Positions 22,375-24,124 of a DNA stretch of 24,124 nucleotides are shown in pieces; within the stretch, counting starts at the first letter, position 1; the number at the start of each line of letters is the position of its first letter. The DNA is from Pseudomonadota bacterium (GTDB taxonomy: Bacteria > Pseudomonadota > Gammaproteobacteria > Pseudomonadales > Halieaceae), in contig JAUVBI010000012.1 of NCBI GenBank assembly GCA_030591305.1, positions 1-24,124 of the forward strand. The letters run 5' to 3'. A program made the translations under genes and the position numbers. The notes under the pieces are model-generated. The model did no database searches. It was not told the DNA's origin and was given only the letters and a program-made list of their open reading frames with translations.

Positions 22375-23898
22375 ATGAGACGTATTGACGTGGCCGATGC
22401 AGGTTTTCTCATGATGGAGAAACGCGAGACCCCAACTCATGTGGGAGGTATAAATCTTTTCACCTTACCCAAGGGCGTGAATGAGCAAAAATACTTGCTG
22501 GACCTCGTCGAGGTATTAAAAAACGCAGAAGAATATCGCCGCCCTTTCGGAGAATACGTCACCACGGGCCGTGCAGGTTCACTGGGCGGATATTATTGGG
22601 AGGAAGACAACCATCTGGACATCGATTACCACGTTCGTCACTCCGCCCTGCCAAAACCGGGGCGTTTTCGCGAACTGTTCGCCCTGGTATCGCGCCTGCA
22701 CAGCACCCTGCTGGATCGCAACCGGCCATTGTGGGAAGTACATTTAATTGAGGGTCTGCAGGACAGGCAATTTGCCCTGTATATGAAATTACATCACGCC
22801 GCCATCGATGGCGTGGGTGCCATGCACCTCACCCAGGCGATGTGTTCAACGTCTAAATCGGCCCGCGTCGTCGATTCCCCGTTGTCTCTCTCTGCCTACG
22901 AGCGCTATAAAGCTGAGAAATTTAGCAGCAAGCCAAGGCGAGTGATTCCCAAGGACCGTGAACTGCGCACGGTAGCCAATGTGTTTAAAGAGCAATTTAA
23001 CTCCACTGCCAATCTTTTCGGTGCCTTCAAGAGTGTAGGGGGCGCATGGTTGGGCCGCGGGGGCGACCTCGCTGTTCCCTGGCGCCACATGCCCAAGACC
23101 TCAATAAACACTACTGTCAGTGGAGCTCGACGGTTCGTTGCCCAGTCCTGGGACTTCAGTCGAATAAAGGCAGTCTGCACAGCGACAGACGGCACTATTA
23201 ACGACGTTGTTCTGGCGATGTGTGCCGGTGCCCTGCGCAGGTACCTGATCTCCCAGAATGACCTTCCCCGACAGTCTTTGAAGGCGATGGTACCCGTGTC
23301 CCTCCGACAGGAAGGCGACCTCGATTCTGCCAACGCTGTTGGGTTTATTACTGCCGATCTGGCCACCAACATTAAAAATCCGGAAAAAAGACTGAGGACC
23401 ATACAGGCGTCCATGACAGCGGGGAAGGATATGCTGCGTGGGCTGTCGGCGCGCGAGGCGATGATCTACATGCAAATCGCCCAAATCCCTATTCTCTTGA
23501 GCTCTGCCCTGGGCCTTGCGGGCAAGTTCCCGGCGTTCAGTACCGTGATTTCAAATGTTCCCGGGCCGCGCAAGCAACTCTACTGGAATGGTGCAAGCCT
23601 CGATGGCATCTACCCTGCCTCCATTGTATTCGATGGCTTTGCCATGAACATTACCCTGGTCAGCTACAACAATAGCCTGGACTTCGGCATTATCGCCTGC
23701 CGCCGTTCCCTGCCCCAAATACAGCGACTCATCGACCATCTGGAGGAGGCACTGGTAGAACTGGAAGAAGTTGCAGGCATACATACGACAAATTCTCGAC
23801 GTAGAGCACCACTAAAAGCCAAACCAAAGGCGAAAGCCAGGCCCAAGGCCAAGCGCAAGACAACAACTCGTTCAAGGCCTAAAAATGCTGCTCGCTAG
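22375..23898 (+). CDS. Wax ester synthase/acyl-CoA:diacylglycerol acyltransferase (WS/DGAT) with basic tail
   Basis: A 507-residue bifunctional acyltransferase that joins acyl-CoA to fatty alcohol or diacylglycerol for storage lipid. It opens DVADAGFLMMEKRETPTHVG, with the active-site motif KLHHAAIDGVGAMHL (His140, His141, Asp145, Gly146), the ND motif TINDVVLAMCAGALRRYL (Asn276, Asp277), MVPVSLR, and the C-terminal block SNVPGPRKQLYWNGA. Length without the tail (about 472) matches the family. Residues 475-507 are an added Lys/Arg/Ala/Pro-rich tail, with roughly half the residues basic and KPKAK-like units. GGAG lies nine bases before the ATG, and no strong promoter is seen in the 85 bases after the MFS gene. 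The enzyme normally sits at the inner leaflet or on lipid bodies; what the tail binds is unknown. Confidence 0.93.
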   Translation: MRRIDVADAGFLMMEKRETPTHVGGINLFTLPKGVNEQKYLLDLVEVLKNAEEYRRPFGEYVTTGRAGSLGGYYWEEDNHLDIDYHVRHSALPKPGRFRELFALVSRLHSTLLDRNRPLWEVHLIEGLQDRQFALYMKLHHAAIDGVGAMHLTQAMCSTSKSARVVDSPLSLSAYERYKAEKFSSKPRRVIPKDRELRTVANVFKEQFNSTANLFGAFKSVGGAWLGRGGDLAVPWRHMPKTSINTTVSGARRFVAQSWDFSRIKAVCTATDGTINDVVLAMCAGALRRYLISQNDLPRQSLKAMVPVSLRQEGDLDSANAVGFITADLATNIKNPEKRLRTIQASMTAGKDMLRGLSAREAMIYMQIAQIPILLSSALGLAGKFPAFSTVISNVPGPRKQLYWNGASLDGIYPASIVFDGFAMNITLVSYNNSLDFGIIACRRSLPQIQRLIDHLEEALVELEEVAGIHTTNSRRRAPLKAKPKAKARPKAKRKTTTRSRPKNAAR

Positions 23899-23923
23899 AT
23901 TAAAAAGTCTATAGTTCGTCTAT

Positions 23924-23963
23924 AAAAAATATGTTGCACACGGCAATATCACCAATTGCCGTG
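23924..23963 (-). terminator. Hairpin terminator, minus strand
   Basis: CACGGCAAT (23939-23947) and ATTGCCGTG (23955-23963) form a perfect 9-base stem with a 7-base loop. On the minus strand a run of six T (23924-23929) follows nine bases after the stem. On the plus strand no T-run follows, so it fits a minus-strand gene entering from the right better than the WS/DGAT gene. The gap to the T-run weakens the case. Confidence 0.45.
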
Positions 23964-24124
23964 GCTACGGTAAGCACCTCCTCCAAGGCCTCCTGGCTCC
24001 AGCATTTTTCTATCCGCATTGGCGGCATGATACGGGGTCTGGCAGTCGGTACAAACCCTTTTGATAGGCTGTGGCACTCCATACTGTATATGCCAGTGCC
24101 CGTTGAACAAGCTGCTCATCTTTA
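23949..24124 (-). CDS. Possible 3' end of a minus-strand gene, uncertain
   Basis: A minus-strand frame runs from the window edge to a TGA at 23951-23949, which lies in the loop of the hairpin terminator. From its first ATG (24119) it gives 56 residues, including the pair CTDC and a glycine-rich end (EPGGLGGGAYRSHGNW); the frame is open beyond the edge. A second overlapping minus-strand frame (ATG 24082 to TAG 23909, 57 residues, containing EALEEVLTVATAIGDIAVCN) is equally protein-like but ends beyond the terminator. Third-position GC does not separate them by eye. No family is recognised for either, and the real gene may be neither. Confidence 0.25.
   Translation of the reverse strand, partial: KMSSLFNGHWHIQYGVPQPIKRVCTDCQTPYHAANADRKMLEPGGLGGGAYRSHGNW

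Noticed and set aside
22905..23414. A 169-codon minus-strand frame within the WS/DGAT gene
   Set aside because: It lies over the ND motif region of a well-supported gene and shows no family signature.
23797..23898. Frameshift or read-through as the source of the basic WS/DGAT tail
   Set aside because: The frame runs unbroken with codon use like the rest of the gene and ends in a normal TAG, so the tail looks genuinely encoded.
1..24124. CRISPR array, tRNA, rRNA, insertion sequence or prophage
   Set aside because: I saw no regularly spaced repeats, cloverleaf sequences, transposase or integrase genes on either strand.

Overview
The window reads as ordinary chromosome of a Gram-negative, aerobic, probably marine gammaproteobacterium. 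The signs are an RND efflux pump with a periplasmic adaptor, several Sec signal peptides, an LpxO-like lipid A hydroxylase, a YtfJ-family protein, a long NfeD paired with a slipin, and a wax ester synthase/DGAT. The mix of MatB, WS/DGAT and sorbosone-type dehydrogenase fits the Cellvibrionales (Halieaceae/Spongiibacteraceae type), but that placement is an inference from family content. Base composition looks even and coding density is very high. I see no rRNA, tRNA, insertion sequence, integrase, CRISPR array or phage gene. No gap between genes exceeds 300 bases.

Layout. (1) Bases 1-6226, minus strand: a four-gene unit running RND permease, membrane-fusion adaptor, zinc-less MDR oxidoreductase, EamA-type exporter. 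The exporter is cut by the left edge. Genes overlap by 4 bases or lie within 21 bases of each other. (2) 6464-10746: lipid and carbon metabolism. An MGAT-like acyltransferase (+) converges with a malonyl-CoA synthetase, matB (-). matB diverges from a PLP-dependent decarboxylase (+) that starts at TTG. (3) 13617-10743, minus strand: exported BCP-type peroxiredoxin, 3-mercaptopyruvate sulfurtransferase, an undescribed 19-codon leader ORF, and a MATE exporter whose start codon overlaps the leader stop (TAATG). (4) 13779-15797: an exported PQQ-type sugar/sorbosone dehydrogenase (+) overlaps tail to tail with an LpxO-like hydroxylase (-). (5) 15903-17221, plus strand: a BrxR/CapW-like wHTH-WYL regulator starting at TTG, then a DUF1232 (YkvA-type) membrane protein. 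(6) 19981-17302, minus strand: long NfeD, slipin, YtfJ. (7) 20914-20090: Cof-type HAD phosphatase (-). (8) 21096-23898, plus strand: an MFS transporter, then a WS/DGAT with a strongly basic C-terminal tail. (9) 23899-24124: a minus-strand hairpin terminator and perhaps the end of a minus-strand gene.

How they fit. Two acyltransferases, MatB and a long-chain-style MDR enzyme suggest activated acyl groups are both made and stored as neutral lipid. RND, EamA, MATE and MFS proteins give a transport-rich envelope setting. The NfeD/slipin/YtfJ set, LpxO-like enzyme, exported peroxiredoxin and sulfurtransferase point to envelope maintenance and redox defence. I do not see an obvious new multi-gene system. 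The best leads are the coupled leader peptide of the MATE gene, the BrxR-like regulator with no defence genes beside it, the basic tail of the WS/DGAT, and the nested inverted repeat before nfeD.
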